Shown here piece after piece: positions 48,197-59,922 of a stretch of 64,000 nt of DNA (position 1 is the first letter of the stretch; each line of letters opens with the position of its first letter). The notes under the pieces are model-generated. The model worked only from the letters and a program-made list of their open reading frames with translations, was not told the DNA's origin and did not search any database. The stretch spans positions 3,596,001 to 3,660,000 of the forward strand of contig NC_026506.1 in the NCBI RefSeq assembly GCF_000182925.2. Reading direction: 5' to 3'. The translations under genes were made by a program, and so were the position numbers. Source of the stretch: Neurospora crassa OR74A. Its lineage: Eukaryota; Ascomycota; Sordariomycetes; Sordariales; Sordariaceae.

Positions 48197-48462
48197 TGTC
48201 ACGGCACGTAGACTGGTCAAGTGGCTGGCACTGCTAATTTGACGAATGTAATAAATAATTAACTATGGGGAGTAAAAGAGAAGAAGAGAAGTGCTGCTCT
48301 GGCTGGTATAACTAAATATAGGAATGAAGTGGGTCCCTGGAAGGGATGCAGCCAATCAGACAACACGGGTGGATGCGATAAGGATGCACCCAACCAGAAG
48401 GCGCGGATAGGAACACGGACCACGGGAGTGGTCTTGGCAACCAGTCTGGCTCAGCCATGACA
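48197..48462 (+). mobile_element. Solo LTR (266 bp) with target-site duplication, not RIPed
   Basis: Starts TGTCACGGC and ends GCCATGACA (inverted ends, one mismatch), with GCTAT repeated exactly at 48192-48196 and 48463-48467. GC content is near normal while both flanks are AT-rich, so this copy arrived after the surroundings were mutated or escaped RIP as a single short copy. No internal domains remain. The family is unknown, and the orientation is arbitrary. Confidence 0.85.
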
Positions 48463-48579
48463 GCTATACTCTTTATTAATATTATTAAATTAATCTATTA
48501 CTAGTTTTATATTCTTAAAATAACTATGGATTTATTATACTCCATACCCTACATCCTACGCTAATTACTTAAGAAATAC

Positions 48580-49560
48580 AATAAAATCGTTGTCTAATAT
48601 TTTATTACTACCTTCGTTATAATATACCCTTTTAAACTATTATTTAAAGTCGCTAAAATATACTTCGATAGGGTTGAATTCGGAAGAGTATAGCAGTAAA
48701 TACTATAATAAAACCTCTTTTTAATTGTACGTATACTAGAAATCGGTATAAGGGTGTTAATTAGCGTTATTTATTATTAAAATACTATTACGACCGGGAA
48801 ATAGATTTATTTTAGGGAGTAGGTATTTTACTATTTAGTCCCAGACCCCGGTTGAGTCCGTTGCACTTCTAAATACTAGTATATTAAGTAGCCTATTTAT
48901 TATAATAGCCGGGAGGAGGTAATACTACGTACTATATACGAACTTACTTAATACTATTGTAATAGCGTTGCGGGGTATTTAATTAATATAATAAGCGCTA
49001 TTCCTTCGGTTTATACTAAATTTATTATAGAATACAAATATTTTTATAATAAATAAAGAGATTTTTAATATTTATTTAGCTACTAATATAGGGGATTATT
49101 ATAATATTTTTATATAGAATCGCTTTTTCTTCTACTTCTCTTATTGAAGGTACTATTATATAGTTTCGGTCGAAATATATACGTTATACTCGTTAGCCAG
49201 AAAGGTATAGATTTTATCGAAGTATAAATTGGGTTTTAATATAAAGAGGTTTATAACTTCCTTCATAATATTAATTATAATTAATAAAATATAAGGAGTA
49301 ATATAGTATACGCTATACTTTAAGTGCCTATATAGGAAGTTTTCTAATATTCTAGGAAATTTACAATAATAAAAATACTTTACTAATATCCAATAGAGTA
49401 TATTTATATTTCTATATATTCCTTATATTTATATTAATAATTTTAATAACGTTATTAAAATATTCGTTATTTACTAATATTATTATTATTAATACCTTTT
49501 AATAGGTATTAGGGTAGTGTACTATATTAATAATAGTTTAAAAGATAATATAAATATTAA
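48580..49560 (-). pseudogene. RIPed DDE transposase relic (Tc1/mariner-type, DDE_3-like)
   Basis: Read on the minus strand through stops, about 48790-48610 gives NSILIINNA..HP followed by YLLLYSSEFNPIEVYFSDFK. These match the ...VMDNASIH and YLPPYSPDFNPIE..F..LK blocks of DDE_3 transposases. Upstream segments to about 49400 look consistent with the rest of the domain, but ends and terminal repeats could not be placed. The catalytic Asp of the DNA block is now Asn, a RIP-type change. Confidence 0.65.
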
Positions 49561-49685
49561 AATAGATAATCATACGACGTAGAATATTAAAATATTGACT
49601 TTTTGCACTAGTTTTGGCCAGATTTCGATGTTAAACAATTAAGTTGAATTGTGTAAAGCGATGTTAAATGGCCAGATTTGTCAAA

Positions 49686-49752
49686 TGCGGTGTGTGTGTG
49701 TGCACGCACACACACCTCTTGCCAAGACTGCACAGGCGATTGAGTGTAGGAA
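49686..49752 (-). repeat. Right arm of the inverted repeat bounding the AT-rich block
   Basis: Reverse complement of 34933-35001. Normal base composition resumes immediately to the right. No target-site duplication is visible outside the two arms. Confidence 0.9.
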
Positions 49753-50220
49753 CAGCGTTCGATAGTCCGACGGAGAGGTTACTTCGCTCACTGCAATGCA
49801 GCCACAACACCAATATGCCTTGCTCAGCCCCGAAGAGAGGTCAGGATGCGTCCGGATTGGCCCGTATGTACACCCTCAACTCTCTGTGTTATCCAACGGG
49901 TCCTTTTTGCCATCTTGGCATGTCTGCCTTGCATAGCCCGGTAGGCAATCATGTTGGTGGGTCCCGGGCAGCCATGTCTGTGCCTTGCCCCTTCAGACTT
50001 CTCGCCAGCATCTCCTCCTTTCTTCACAGTACACTCACTCTACCGCATACACGACTTGCTCTTGTTATCATCGCCGCTGAAGTCGGATGGTGCGACGTTA
50101 AAGTGTCAAGCTTGCCCAACTGTCAACCTACCAACTTCAAGACCTCGTTGTTTTCTGGCCATCAACACTCAAGGATCCGTTTCAGTCCTCGACTCAACTA
50201 ACCGAACTCGCTGTCTCGGG
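49753..50220 (+). other. Upstream region of the multi-pass membrane protein gene
   Basis: Normal composition. A plus-strand frame from 49668 to 50201 starts inside the inverted repeat and looks spurious. It is likely the promoter and 5' leader of the next gene. Confidence 0.5.
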
Positions 50221-52898
50221 ATGGCAGACCTCTTTGGCCACAACTTTACTGGGTCCAATGATCCGAACTGGGTTCCAGAGCCCGACCGCCGTGGCACTTT
50301 CAACATTCTTTCAACATGCCTTGTTACGCTGGGTCTGTGCGTGTGGACAGCAATTCACCTCAATGTCCCTGAACACAAGGAAGGATGGGTAAAACAGCTG
50401 GTCCGAAAGGTCGGGTGGATGTTGATGGGTCTCTTGAGTCCGGAAGCGGTGAGTTGATCAACTCGAGCTCTTATCCTGTCTTTCGAACACTGTCGTGAGT
50501 ACTCAACTGACTAGGTAGCGGTGCGCAGATTGCATATACAGCTTATCAACAATACAACCAGGCCCAAGAAATTTCTCAGGCCATGAATGGCGGGAACAGT
50601 CCTTCCGTGTACGCCCGTCTCCGTCGTCGCATTCGGGATAGAGGTCTCTGGGGCTTCGTCACGTCCCTATTTACATCCTCAAACAGTATTGAAGATCAGG
50701 TAACTACGACCGAGAACACTAGAAGTCATAAGTCGCATCTGACACTCCGCACAGGCAGTCGGTGTTCCCAAATGGACTATTGCTCATGGATTTCTTGCTG
50801 TCATGGGGGGCTTTGCGATTGAGATTAACGAGATCGGAAATGCCAACCAACGACGAGTCAAGAACTTCCTGCCCAAGAAGGCGACAGGGGCCCCGCGAAC
50901 TCGCCTTACTTTAACTCCAGAAGCTCTGCGAGTCTTGAAGGAAGAAGGACTGGAAGATTTAATACCGGTTCTGCCAAGAGAGAGCATTGTCGACAAGAGC
51001 AAAGGGAGCACATTTGCAAAAGCACTGGTTTGTTTTCAAGGTAAGTTACAATCGAGACCAGCACTTTAAAGTTAGGTAGTAGGTCACGTAACTGACTCTT
51101 TTGCCTATAAAAGCGTCATGGTTCTGCATAGGGTGTGTCAACAGATTTGCTCAGGGCCTCTCAATAAGCTTATTGGAACTCAATACTCTTGGGCACGCTC
51201 TATGCACCCTGGTCATCTATGTTATGTGGTGGCACAAACCACTCGATGTCGGTGAACCGGAAAAGATATCCCTCGATGCAAGCTTGACCGGCGAGGACCT
51301 TATAAACGGTTCTAAACTCATTGTGGCAATGTGTGTCAGGAGCAAACTTGATGACACATTGAGCGAAGCCGTGAATCTTTACGAAGAACCGGAGGCCTTC
51401 GTGTTCGACGTGGAATACAAGTATCTTGAGCAAACAGCTTCTTTCGGCTGCACAATCAATAAGAACATCGCGGTATTCCCAGAAGACCTCGATGCTGCTT
51501 ACCCAAATGACTTCGATCAGCTTGACGGAATGTCCGAACAAAAGCCCTATCTTATACACAGTCTCGTGCATCCACCACTGATGCAAAAATTCGCGTTAAA
51601 GAAGAGCAAGTACGTACACAACATCTTGCCACTACCCACCACTCGACAAGTTAGCAACTGTCTTTCTGAATCTCTACAGCATCAACGGTTGCTCCAGAGT
51701 CCAACCACACATTCGCCATCAATTGTATTAAAAGAATTCTCTTCTGACTTATCTCTTTTATAGACTTGCTCCTCCAACAAAATGCTTGGTGCTAATACGG
51801 AAATCGGATACTATACTGGAAGTAGTACAAGCAACATCCGGCGATGCTACCGAGCGAATCATTTCAAACGAGCAACGTTCCGATGTTTGGGCCAACGTGC
51901 TTCTACACGACCTGGATTCTAAGTGGCGGGAACCAGAAGGGACGGGAAAGAAGAAGATGGGCACAGTCCCGGAATTCCTTTCGTACAAGTTGCCTGATGT
52001 CCCGCTCCCCGACCATGGCACAGTCGAGTGTCAGCCCAATCCGCCTCAAGTTCCATTGGTGTCTCGGCCCTTCATTGATATCAGCCACTCTGACATGAGA
52101 AGATGGCAGTTGGCAATGGCATATGAGAACATTCTCGACATACCTTCAAATTTGCTCGTTGACAGGGCACGGAATCTTCCGCGATTTGAAGACTACGAGC
52201 AGTATACATCACTTTACTTTGGCTTTGGGCTTGTCAGCCTCATTTATGGCGCGCTTCATTGTCTCGCGTGGAACGCCCCGTTCACGTCAATCGCCGAAAC
52301 AAACCTATGGAGGCTTTCCAGTGTGATTATAGCCGCTAGCGGGGTTTTTGTGGTGGCTTTATCGGCGTGGCAGAAGTATCCCCCTTTTCACTACTTATCC
52401 CTTCTTGAAGCTCTCTCCGAACAACTCTGGTTCGAGCCATGGGAGAAACTAAACATGCCCCTGACGTACTTGGACCTCAAAGAACATATCGCCAACCATC
52501 AATGGATGGAAAGCATTTTGCTTTGGTCGCTGGCTGACCGATTGAAGGCAAAATACCTTGCTATGTATGACCAGTCCGACTGGCTACGGACGTGGCGAGG
52601 AACTTTCTATTTCTACACAATTCGTGCACTGCGTATTCCTTCTGTTATTGTCATGATCCCGGTGATTGTACTGTTGGATCTCCTGGCTCTTGTTTATTTT
52701 TATTTATTTTTTATGACAGCGCCAATTCTTATTGCTTCGCTACGGTTCGTCTTTGACATCGCCACATGCTGTTTTATACCGCTATATTTCCTGGCGCGGG
52801 GTTATTTCGTGGTTGTTTCCTTTATCAATCTTGCTCACTTGACCGACTCGGCGTATTCACTGCCGTCATGGTCCAAGTATGTTCCGCATATTGGGTGA
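50221..52898 (+). CDS. Large fungal multi-pass membrane protein of unknown function
   Basis: Five exons: 50221-50448, 50529-50699, 50755-51040, 51114-51609 and 51764-52898, 771 aa, every join in frame. The N-terminus PDRRGTFNILSTCLVTLGLCVWTAIHLNVP, the ASWFCIGCVNRFAQGL and LLELNTLGHALCTLVIYVMWWHKPLDV segments and the C-terminal hydrophobic clusters (about 570-760) match a family common in filamentous fungi with no known function. I count about seven to eight membrane segments. A soluble region of about 250 residues lies between the HKPLDV motif and the second hydrophobic half. Intron 4 is the longest (154 nt). The start lies 470 bp from the inverted repeat that ends the heterochromatic block. 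No RIP damage is visible. Confidence 0.82.
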
Positions 52899-55040
52899 AT
52901 CTCGCCGGTTGGTTGCAGAGCAAGCCAAACAAGAGGGCATCTCAGGCGGAGGGGTGAAGATTTTCTGTCTTCGGACATCCTGTATACAGTCCGATGTTGG
53001 TTTGTTTGTTAGCTTAGTATATTAGACACTTCTGGTAGAACAATATATATAGTGCACTAGACGAAATCAATTTCGAATAGTCCCAAACTCTATACTAATG
53101 AATTGAAAGGCATTAGCTGGATTTAATCCAGCATTTTTGAATATTAGAGATGGCGTATCCAAGGTAAGATCACGCATTAATTAGCCATAAGAACGTATAG
53201 GAATATTGACAAGAGGTTTCGTGAACTAATAAACAAACCAACCAGTACTGCACTGTATACCTACGGAGATGGATTAAACTTTAAAAAAAGATACACATCG
53301 TTTACCTGCTGTTGTTATACCCAGTTATCTCTGAATCTCCCTAAAAATCCATTCAATCAATAACCTGTAAAGTACCTTATCCCGTCGTAGACAAAATAAT
53401 GGAGACCTTTGACATCATAATTTGGGTATGCCCCCACTACGCATCCAAGCGTCTTTGTAACACCTTTGGTCTTAAGTTCTAGGCATTTTCTGAATGAAAG
53501 CATACAGATAGGACTCCAGCCGCTATCTTTTTCGAAGTATTAAATCCCTTTTACAATCATGCAGAAACATTTTCTTTAATCTTAACGAGCGGTAGTGGAC
53601 CGGCTTACCTAGCCTGCTGGTCTCACTTATGTTGTCACGGACGAGCTCATGTTAATTGAAGCCATCACCAGTTCTTGGCATTACTTGGCACTACTGGTAG
53701 TGGATGCGATCCATATATGGCTAGGCACCCTATAGATAAGTCGGATTTCATCCTCCTTCTCTCTCTCCTTCTTTTCCTTCTCCTTAATTAATTGATTGAG
53801 ACCTTCACTATAATAAATGTTGTTCACCGTGATCACTCCCTTCCTTCCGTATGGTTCAAGACTCACTCTCGGACCGCGTCGCCCGGAAACAAACCACGAG
53901 GCTACTACCTATTGTCGCAGGATCTGTCTGGCTAAACAAGTCGCAGTACATCAGTTACAATGGCATCGTATATTCTAGCAATCGCCTGATGAGGAGATTA
54001 CGGTGCCAAGTGACCCCCTCAAGTCTTGAAGAGATTGATCATGACCGGTTCCGGGATTTGCCGTCGGCACTCGGCAGGTAAAATATGCTCAAGCGGGAAG
54101 GAAATGAACCAGTGTGAGCTTTCTTTTTTTTTTTCTTTCAGGATGGAATGTAAGTTGCGTCCATGTACCTACCTACCTAAGTCTAGACATCATACTTATC
54201 CCTGATCAGCCATTCCTGTTTTTGATGTCCATGTAGTGGGTGTCCTTGGGGAAGAATGAACCGAAGAAGCTTGCTAATGTGGACAACGATGGGGAAGTGA
54301 CGAGAGATGATATCCATCCATCTAACATTTTTTTTTTTTTTCGCGATAAATATGTCAAGTACTGCTACCAACTTCTAAGGATCTCTTCTGAAGGCAGAAC
54401 CCCCCCCCCCCCCACAAAAAAAAAAAGGCAACTATTTCAAGTCCGAGGACTAATCAGGTAAGTACTGTAGCTTCGATTTCGTTCAGTCACATACAGTGAG
54501 TGGACGTAAAGGTGTGTGCTGGAATGAAAAATATGAGATCATGATGTGCGTGCGTTCCAGGACTGTTTGGGTATTAGACTCGTCCCTCGCTAACCCAAGA
54601 AAAGGTTTCGTTAGTCTCACCCGGCTGCAGTCTACGTTACTACCGTACCTACTATCTGCGTGTATGTAATGTATCCTGGACGGGGCGGGCCATCTAGGAG
54701 AAGTGGCCTGCTTCAGTTACTTAGACTCGGGCAACAACGAAAGGTCAGACATGTATGTTGAATAGTAGGTGCTACAAAGAACGAAGCGTTCTCGGGCTGT
54801 TGACGATGACTTCATGATGGCTTCGTTTCATGTCTAATGAAAGTGGCAATTGAACTGCCCGGAAAGCAGCGGCTTCCCAGCATTTAATCATTCCGGGAAT
54901 TTGATTTCGAGGTGGAACTTGAAGAGACCGGCGACGACTTCAGGGACTACAAGGGAAGGAGGATAACTGGGGTGGGGGCACGCATCAACTGACCATCACG
55001 TTGCGACGGCTTGTGTGATATCCAAAACAATGCTACGTAT
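52899..55040. other. Intergenic region, 2.1 kb
   Basis: Contains homopolymers (T-runs near 54124 and 54329, C14-15 then A11 around 54402-54426). Short frames such as 53851-54081 (+) have no recognisable family or splice support. No RNA gene was seen. Confidence 0.45.
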
Positions 55041-56961
55041 TCACGTTTTGACTTGACCCTTTCTCCTCTTTGCCGCTTTCGGTCTTGTAAGTGAAGGGTC
55101 TGGAGTAGCCGTAGGTTGCTCCGACTGCGGCAAATTTCCCACGTTCTGAGATGGAGTGGCCATGGACTGCTCCGACTGCACCGGATTCCCCACGTCTTGC
55201 GATGGAGTGGCTGTAGGTTGCTCCAACTGCAGCATATTTCCCACGTCCTGCGAAAGTCCAGTTGCCTCAGAAGGTAATGAAACACCGGAATCGGGCACCA
55301 ACAACTGGTCAATGGCAGAGCAAATCCTCTTGAATTGATCGGGCACCCATATATCGTAGACGTTCTTGATGAATCGGTACGCTGTCCACTTCTCCTTGCC
55401 GTCCAAGTCAGTAAAGTCAAACTTGCGGATCGGGTGCCGATAATATTTGGTATCTTTGTCTGTTATGACCGGGTAATGGCCGTAGATCCGTACAGATTGG
55501 TGGTCGTGCGAGACGGAGAAGGCAAGAATTTGCCGGTTAACTTCATCTTCACGCTTTACAATACGGAAGAGCTCGACGATGGCCCGGACCGCAAGTGTCA
55601 TACTGTGGGCGTTTTGGCGGTCTGCGATATCGAGTGCTGCAGCGCCGCATTTCATCTCACAGGTTAGGAAGGGGAAGTACATGTGGTACGTGGCCTTGAA
55701 AAGGGACCGGTATCCCATGTCACCAGTAAAGGGCATGAGTTTATCGATCTGGTCTTGCGTGAAGGCGTCTCGTTGGAAACCAACAGAGTAATCGGGCTGA
55801 GGACGAATGCCGGTCAAGGGGAAACATCTGTTCCAGCCCTCATTTACACTTTCGGTAAGGTAATTGAGGTGTTCGAGGTGTTTGGCACGAAGGGCGTAAT
55901 GCACCGCCGAAGGAACGATCAGCCGAAGAATATCGAGAAAAACCGTAGCCTCATTCTTGTTCGCAAGACTCTCGCAGACACTCTCAAAAATGTCGTCGTC
56001 GAAAAGTGTATTTTTGGGAGCCGGTTGTTCAGTGTCGAGGAGGGTCCTGCAAAGGTTCCTACTCTCATCCGTGATACCTAACGGTGACGTCTTCATGTAA
56101 GAACCTTTGGTCTCGAGTACGGACTGGTATTGGACACTCCGGTACGGGGCGCTCTTCTCTTCTCTTGGTCTCCATTCGCTGGACGCCATCGTTGTAGAAG
56201 GTGACGGCGTGGAGGGTGGCGGCATCGAAGTTGGCGTAGAACTGTTGGATCCAGATCGTTTGCGGCTGAGAGATGGCGGGGCATCCTTCTCCGCGAAACG
56301 AAGCCTTGCGACTGGATCGTAACATGAGAACAGAAGGGTTTGAACCCTTGTAGTTGAATCCATTAGCTTATCGAAGTCTTTCCTGGTGTAGTCGTCCTGT
56401 TCGAAATATTTCCTGGGCCAAGAGCCTTCTCTCCTCCAATAATCGATGATGTATTGCCTCTCGTCGGTATCACCACTTGTGGCTTCTTCCGGAACCGGTG
56501 CGGGAGCCGGCGATACTGGCAAATTCGGCACAGCTGGGGGCTCGAGAGGCCTGGCGATGGGTGGAGAGTTGCGCGCGGAACGGAGAGAAGGGTGAGAAGG
56601 GTCTTGTTGGTCAAGAGATGTTCGTCTGCGTTTCCGAGTATGTTCGTCTGAAGTGTGCTTGGGTGGATCTGCAACGGCAGGTAACGGCTTCTGGTGTTTG
56701 GAATCAACGGATATTTGTCGATCCTGTAGTCTAATTAGCTAACAGATGACAGGAAGGACAGGCTTGTCATACCTTTCGTTTTCGAGGCCCATCCGTTGGA
56801 GATGACGGAACTTTGGATTGATCTGATCCAGCTTGATCTTGTGGCGTGTCTGTTGGGTCTGGATCTCGGAGGCGACGGCGCTTTTGAGGTGCGCTTTTGC
56901 GGATGCCCTGGGATCGGTTGCCTGTCAAGGGCTGACCTCTCTGAGCTCGAGTGCGGACCAT
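55041..56961 (-). CDS. DUF7924-like protein, PD-(D/E)XK nuclease-like
   Basis: Exons 56961-56773 and 56723-55041 (49-nt intron, phase 0), 623 aa. The N-terminal 150 residues are basic and disordered with nuclear-localisation-like clusters (QKRRRL, PRKRK, RKRRRT). The conserved domain begins around residue 210 and includes PDYSVGFQRDAF, FPFLTCEMKCG, LDIADRQNAHSM and SHDHQSVRIYGHYPV. The Asp of PDYS and Glu-Met-Lys of CEMKCG fit the D...ExK pattern of PD-(D/E)XK nucleases; this is my reading, not a proven activity. The C-terminus has three 17-aa tandem repeats. The family is widespread in fungi with unknown role. Confidence 0.75.
55101..55253 (-). repeat. Three 51-bp tandem repeats in the DUF7924-like gene
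   Basis: Encodes three 17-residue units of the type SQDVGNxxQxEQxxATP directly before the basic C-terminal tail. It is in frame, so copy number can vary without frameshift. Confidence 0.88.
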
Positions 56962-57843
56962 GATGACGACCCCGGACGGCAGGGTGCGGACGTGGTTAGG
57001 TGGGTGTTCGACGATAGAGGATGGAGCGGCAAATGGCTTGCCACGTTGTAAAAGAAATGGGGAGATGAGTTGGTTTGAATACTACTATGCAGTAGCGGCA
57101 TGTTGTTCGAAGAATGCAAGATGAAGTTTAACGACGGAATAGAATCATGGGCGCGAATGAGTGGCCAGCCCAAGGCGCGTTCAAACCCGGGACCCACTAT
57201 TCCCGGTCGCGGCAACCGAGCCAGTACATCATGTCAGGCTGTGATGTGGTCTCACGTGTGACAAGCTCGCCCTGACAAAAAAGGTGGCACCACTAGTTGC
57301 TGCGTTGACTGCCCCTGTAGCACCCGAAAAAGTGTCACCGTTCCAATCACCTTACACCTTTTTTGGGGGGGTAAATTAAAAAAACAAAGAGATCTTCTCC
57401 TATACGTTAACCGATGCAATACCCGCCGCTGAATAGGAGGGTTATATGTCTCCAGTATCTCGGCCTCGTTAACTATCTTACAAAGGCGCCTTAGTCCCGG
57501 TGCGGCGGGAAGACGGGCGCTTACAGTGTATACCCCGGAAAGCGGAGTGTTAGCAGGGAGAGGCCGTTGGCCGGTTCGCTTTAGCCAGTCGGGGAAATAG
57601 GAGCCGGGGAAAAGAATTCGGCGGCCGCCGAGAAGGGAAGGGTATATCGATGCTCATGGGACAGTTATCGCCGACAGGGTGGGACGTAGGACAGAGCAGT
57701 GGACTTGGCAGACAAGGACACCGAGTTTCACCCAGACCACACCTATCATGGGAAGGCTTCAGCCTGCAGCTCAAACATTGATTCACCTGGTATCCTGTTT
57801 TGACTGAGCCTTCACAACACACACAAATACACCATACTCGCAA
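56962..57843. other. Intergenic region between DUF7924-like gene and trp2
   Basis: 5' flank of the DUF7924-like gene and 3' flank of trp2, both on the minus strand. No gene recognised. Confidence 0.5.
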
Positions 57844-59669
57844 TTACGCCCCAGCGCTCATCGTCTGCAGCTTGTACTGCTCGTCGCCCTTCTTCCTCTC
57901 CTCCTCAATGATTTCCTGCACCGACTTGGATCCCGTACTTTCGCCGTAGTACTTCTCAGCCAGTTCGATGCAGCGCAAGTTGGCGGCCAACTTGTTCATG
58001 GTCTCCATCCACTCCTCCGTCTTCTCACTGTCAAATACAATACCACCGCCCGCCTGTAGGTAGGCAACCTTATTCTTGACCAACATGGTGCGGATAGCAA
58101 TGCAGGTATCCATCTGTCCTTCGCTCAAGAAAGTGGTAACAGGGGCATCACCCTCACCACCTTCGACGCGAATGACATCATAGGCGAACCAACCGGCAGC
58201 GCCAGCGTAGATGCCGCGCTTCTCCTTCTCCAAGTCGTAAATCAGCTCCATGGCACGAATCTTGGGCGCGCCCGACACGGTACCGGCGGGGAAGATGGAG
58301 CGCAAAGCGTCCCAGCGGGTGCACTCGGGGCGCAGCAGACCGGAGACCTCCGAGGTGATATGTTGGACGTGTGAGAAACGGTCGATGCGCATGAGGCGGT
58401 CGACCTTGACGGTAGACGGGTGGCAGACACGGTTGACATCGTTGCGGGCCAAATCGACCAACATGACGTGCTCGGCGCGGTCCTTGGTTGAGGCCAGCAG
58501 CACGGCCGCAAGCTCATCGTCCTCCTCCGAGTTGAGGCCACGCTTGATGGTACCGGCAATGGCGTGGTTGACGATCCTGGGACGAGAGCGGGCCTCGGCA
58601 GCACTATAGCCAAAACGGGTATCCGTGGGAAGGTCGGCATAGCCGTCGGTCTTCATCAGGCATTCGGGCGAGGCGCCAACAATGTGGAAGTCAGAGCACG
58701 AGAGGAAGAAGAGGTACGGCGAGGGGTTGAGCGTGCGCAGGGTCCGGTAAATGTTGAAGGGGTGCAGGCTGGTGCTGCGAGAGAAGCGCTGGGATGGGAC
58801 GGCCTGGATGATGTCACCCTTGACAATGTTCTTCTTGAGCTCCGTCACAAAGGTCTCGTAACCGTGGCGCCCAACGTTCGAAGCGAATGTCTGATCGGCG
58901 ACGGGAGCGCTAGAGTCCTTGGGCGGGAGCGGCGTCTCTGGCTGGTTGATCACTTCGAGTGTCGAGCGAATGCTGTCGCAAGCCGCGTTGTAGGCCGCCT
59001 CGAAGTCGCCGGAGGGGTCCTCGGGAAGTCGGACATGGGTGACGACGGTGAAGGCGGAGGAGAAGTGGTCGAACGCAACCATGGTATCGTAGAGCATGAA
59101 AAGGGCCTCGGGGATGTGTAGGTTGTCCTTGAGTTCGCGACCCTTGACCGTCCTGGGCTCGAAGTACTTGATGCAGTCGTACGAGATGTAGCCGACAGCG
59201 CCGCCCGTCAGCTTGGGGAGTCGGAGGGAGGGGATGCTGAGGACCTTGTCCTGGCTGAGCTCCTGCTCAAGGGCCTTCATGGGATCGCCGACATCTTGGT
59301 AGCCGGGGCCGGTCTCGAGGACCTTTCGGGGGTTGGCGCCAATGAAGCTGTAGCGGCCGACAGTCTCGGTGCTGCCAGTGGCGCTCTCGAGGAGGAACGA
59401 GTACTCAGCTGTCGCTCTAGCCGAGTGAGTCAATTGAGCTATTCGGAACGGGACACACGGCGAGGGGGAGAGAGGTTTGGGAGGAAGACGCACCCTGCGG
59501 AGAGCTTGAGGTAGATGGCCGAGGGCGTCAAGAGGTCGGCAGGCAAGGAGATGCAGAGGGGGAGAAGGGTGGGCCTTGGGGATGCTGTCGAGGTCGCTGA
59601 TGCTTGGCATGTCTGGTCGAAGAGCTTGCGCGCGTCCTCCAGGGACGGCCTGATGTCGAGGGCAGCCAT
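57844..59669 (-). CDS. trp2: Anthranilate synthase component I
   Basis: Exons 59669-59494 and 59416-57844, 582 aa. The 77-nt intron (donor GTGCGT) joins KLSAG to ATAEYSFLLES. The enzyme makes anthranilate from chorismate, the first committed step of tryptophan synthesis, with ammonia from a separate glutaminase subunit. Visible motifs are LLES (tryptophan feedback site), GRYSFIG, GAVGYISYD, AVPSQRF, SPYLFFL, HAIAGTIKRG, DRAEHVMLVDLARNDV, HITSEVSG, FPAGTVSGAPKIRAMELI and YLQAGGGIVFDS, which together make up the chorismate-binding fold. The ATG opening MAALDIRPSLEDARKLFD is chosen because the longer unspliced frame upstream is not TrpE-like. Two TGACTC-type sites lie upstream, fitting cross-pathway amino-acid control. 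Confidence 0.95.
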
Positions 59670-59771
59670 CCTGAACAACTGAACTGTAACGTCTAAGCAA
59701 AGGAAGGCAGAAACGGAAACAGGAACAGGAGGGGATTCCCTGGGTGGAATTGGCACAGAGACAAGTGGAAA

Positions 59772-59777
59772 GAGTCA
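59772..59777 (-). promoter_or_regulatory. Gcn4/CPC1-type site, proximal
   Basis: TGACTC on the minus strand, about 105 bp upstream of the trp2 ATG. This is the core motif bound by the general amino-acid control activator. Function is inferred from motif and gene type. Confidence 0.55.
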
Positions 59778-59915
59778 GTGGATGGATGTCAAAGTGACAA
59801 CTGAATGAACCGGTCGCGGAGGAGACGGGACGCCATCGATCGCAGCCGTGAAAGTGGCATGCTTCCACTTGCCCTCCAACGCTATACATAATTTTACACC
59901 GCCTGCCGCGTTTGG

Positions 59916-59922
59916 TGACTCA
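59916..59922 (+). promoter_or_regulatory. Gcn4/CPC1-type site, distal (TGACTCA)
   Basis: A perfect palindromic-type TGACTCA about 250 bp upstream of the trp2 ATG. A third copy (TGAGTCA, 59426-59432) lies in the trp2 intron, where it overlaps the likely branch point. Confidence 0.55.

Noticed and set aside
49668-50201. 177-aa frame starting in the right inverted repeat
   Set aside because: Starts in GT-repeat sequence, has no family features, and lies just upstream of a well-supported gene start at 50221.
53851-54081. 76-aa plus-strand frame
   Set aside because: No signal peptide, domain or conserved pattern; chance frame in intergenic DNA.
59670-59889. Longer unspliced N-terminus for trp2 (frame from 59889)
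   Set aside because: The sequence before the splice is not TrpE-like, whereas the ATG at 59669 plus the 77-nt intron gives the expected N-terminus.
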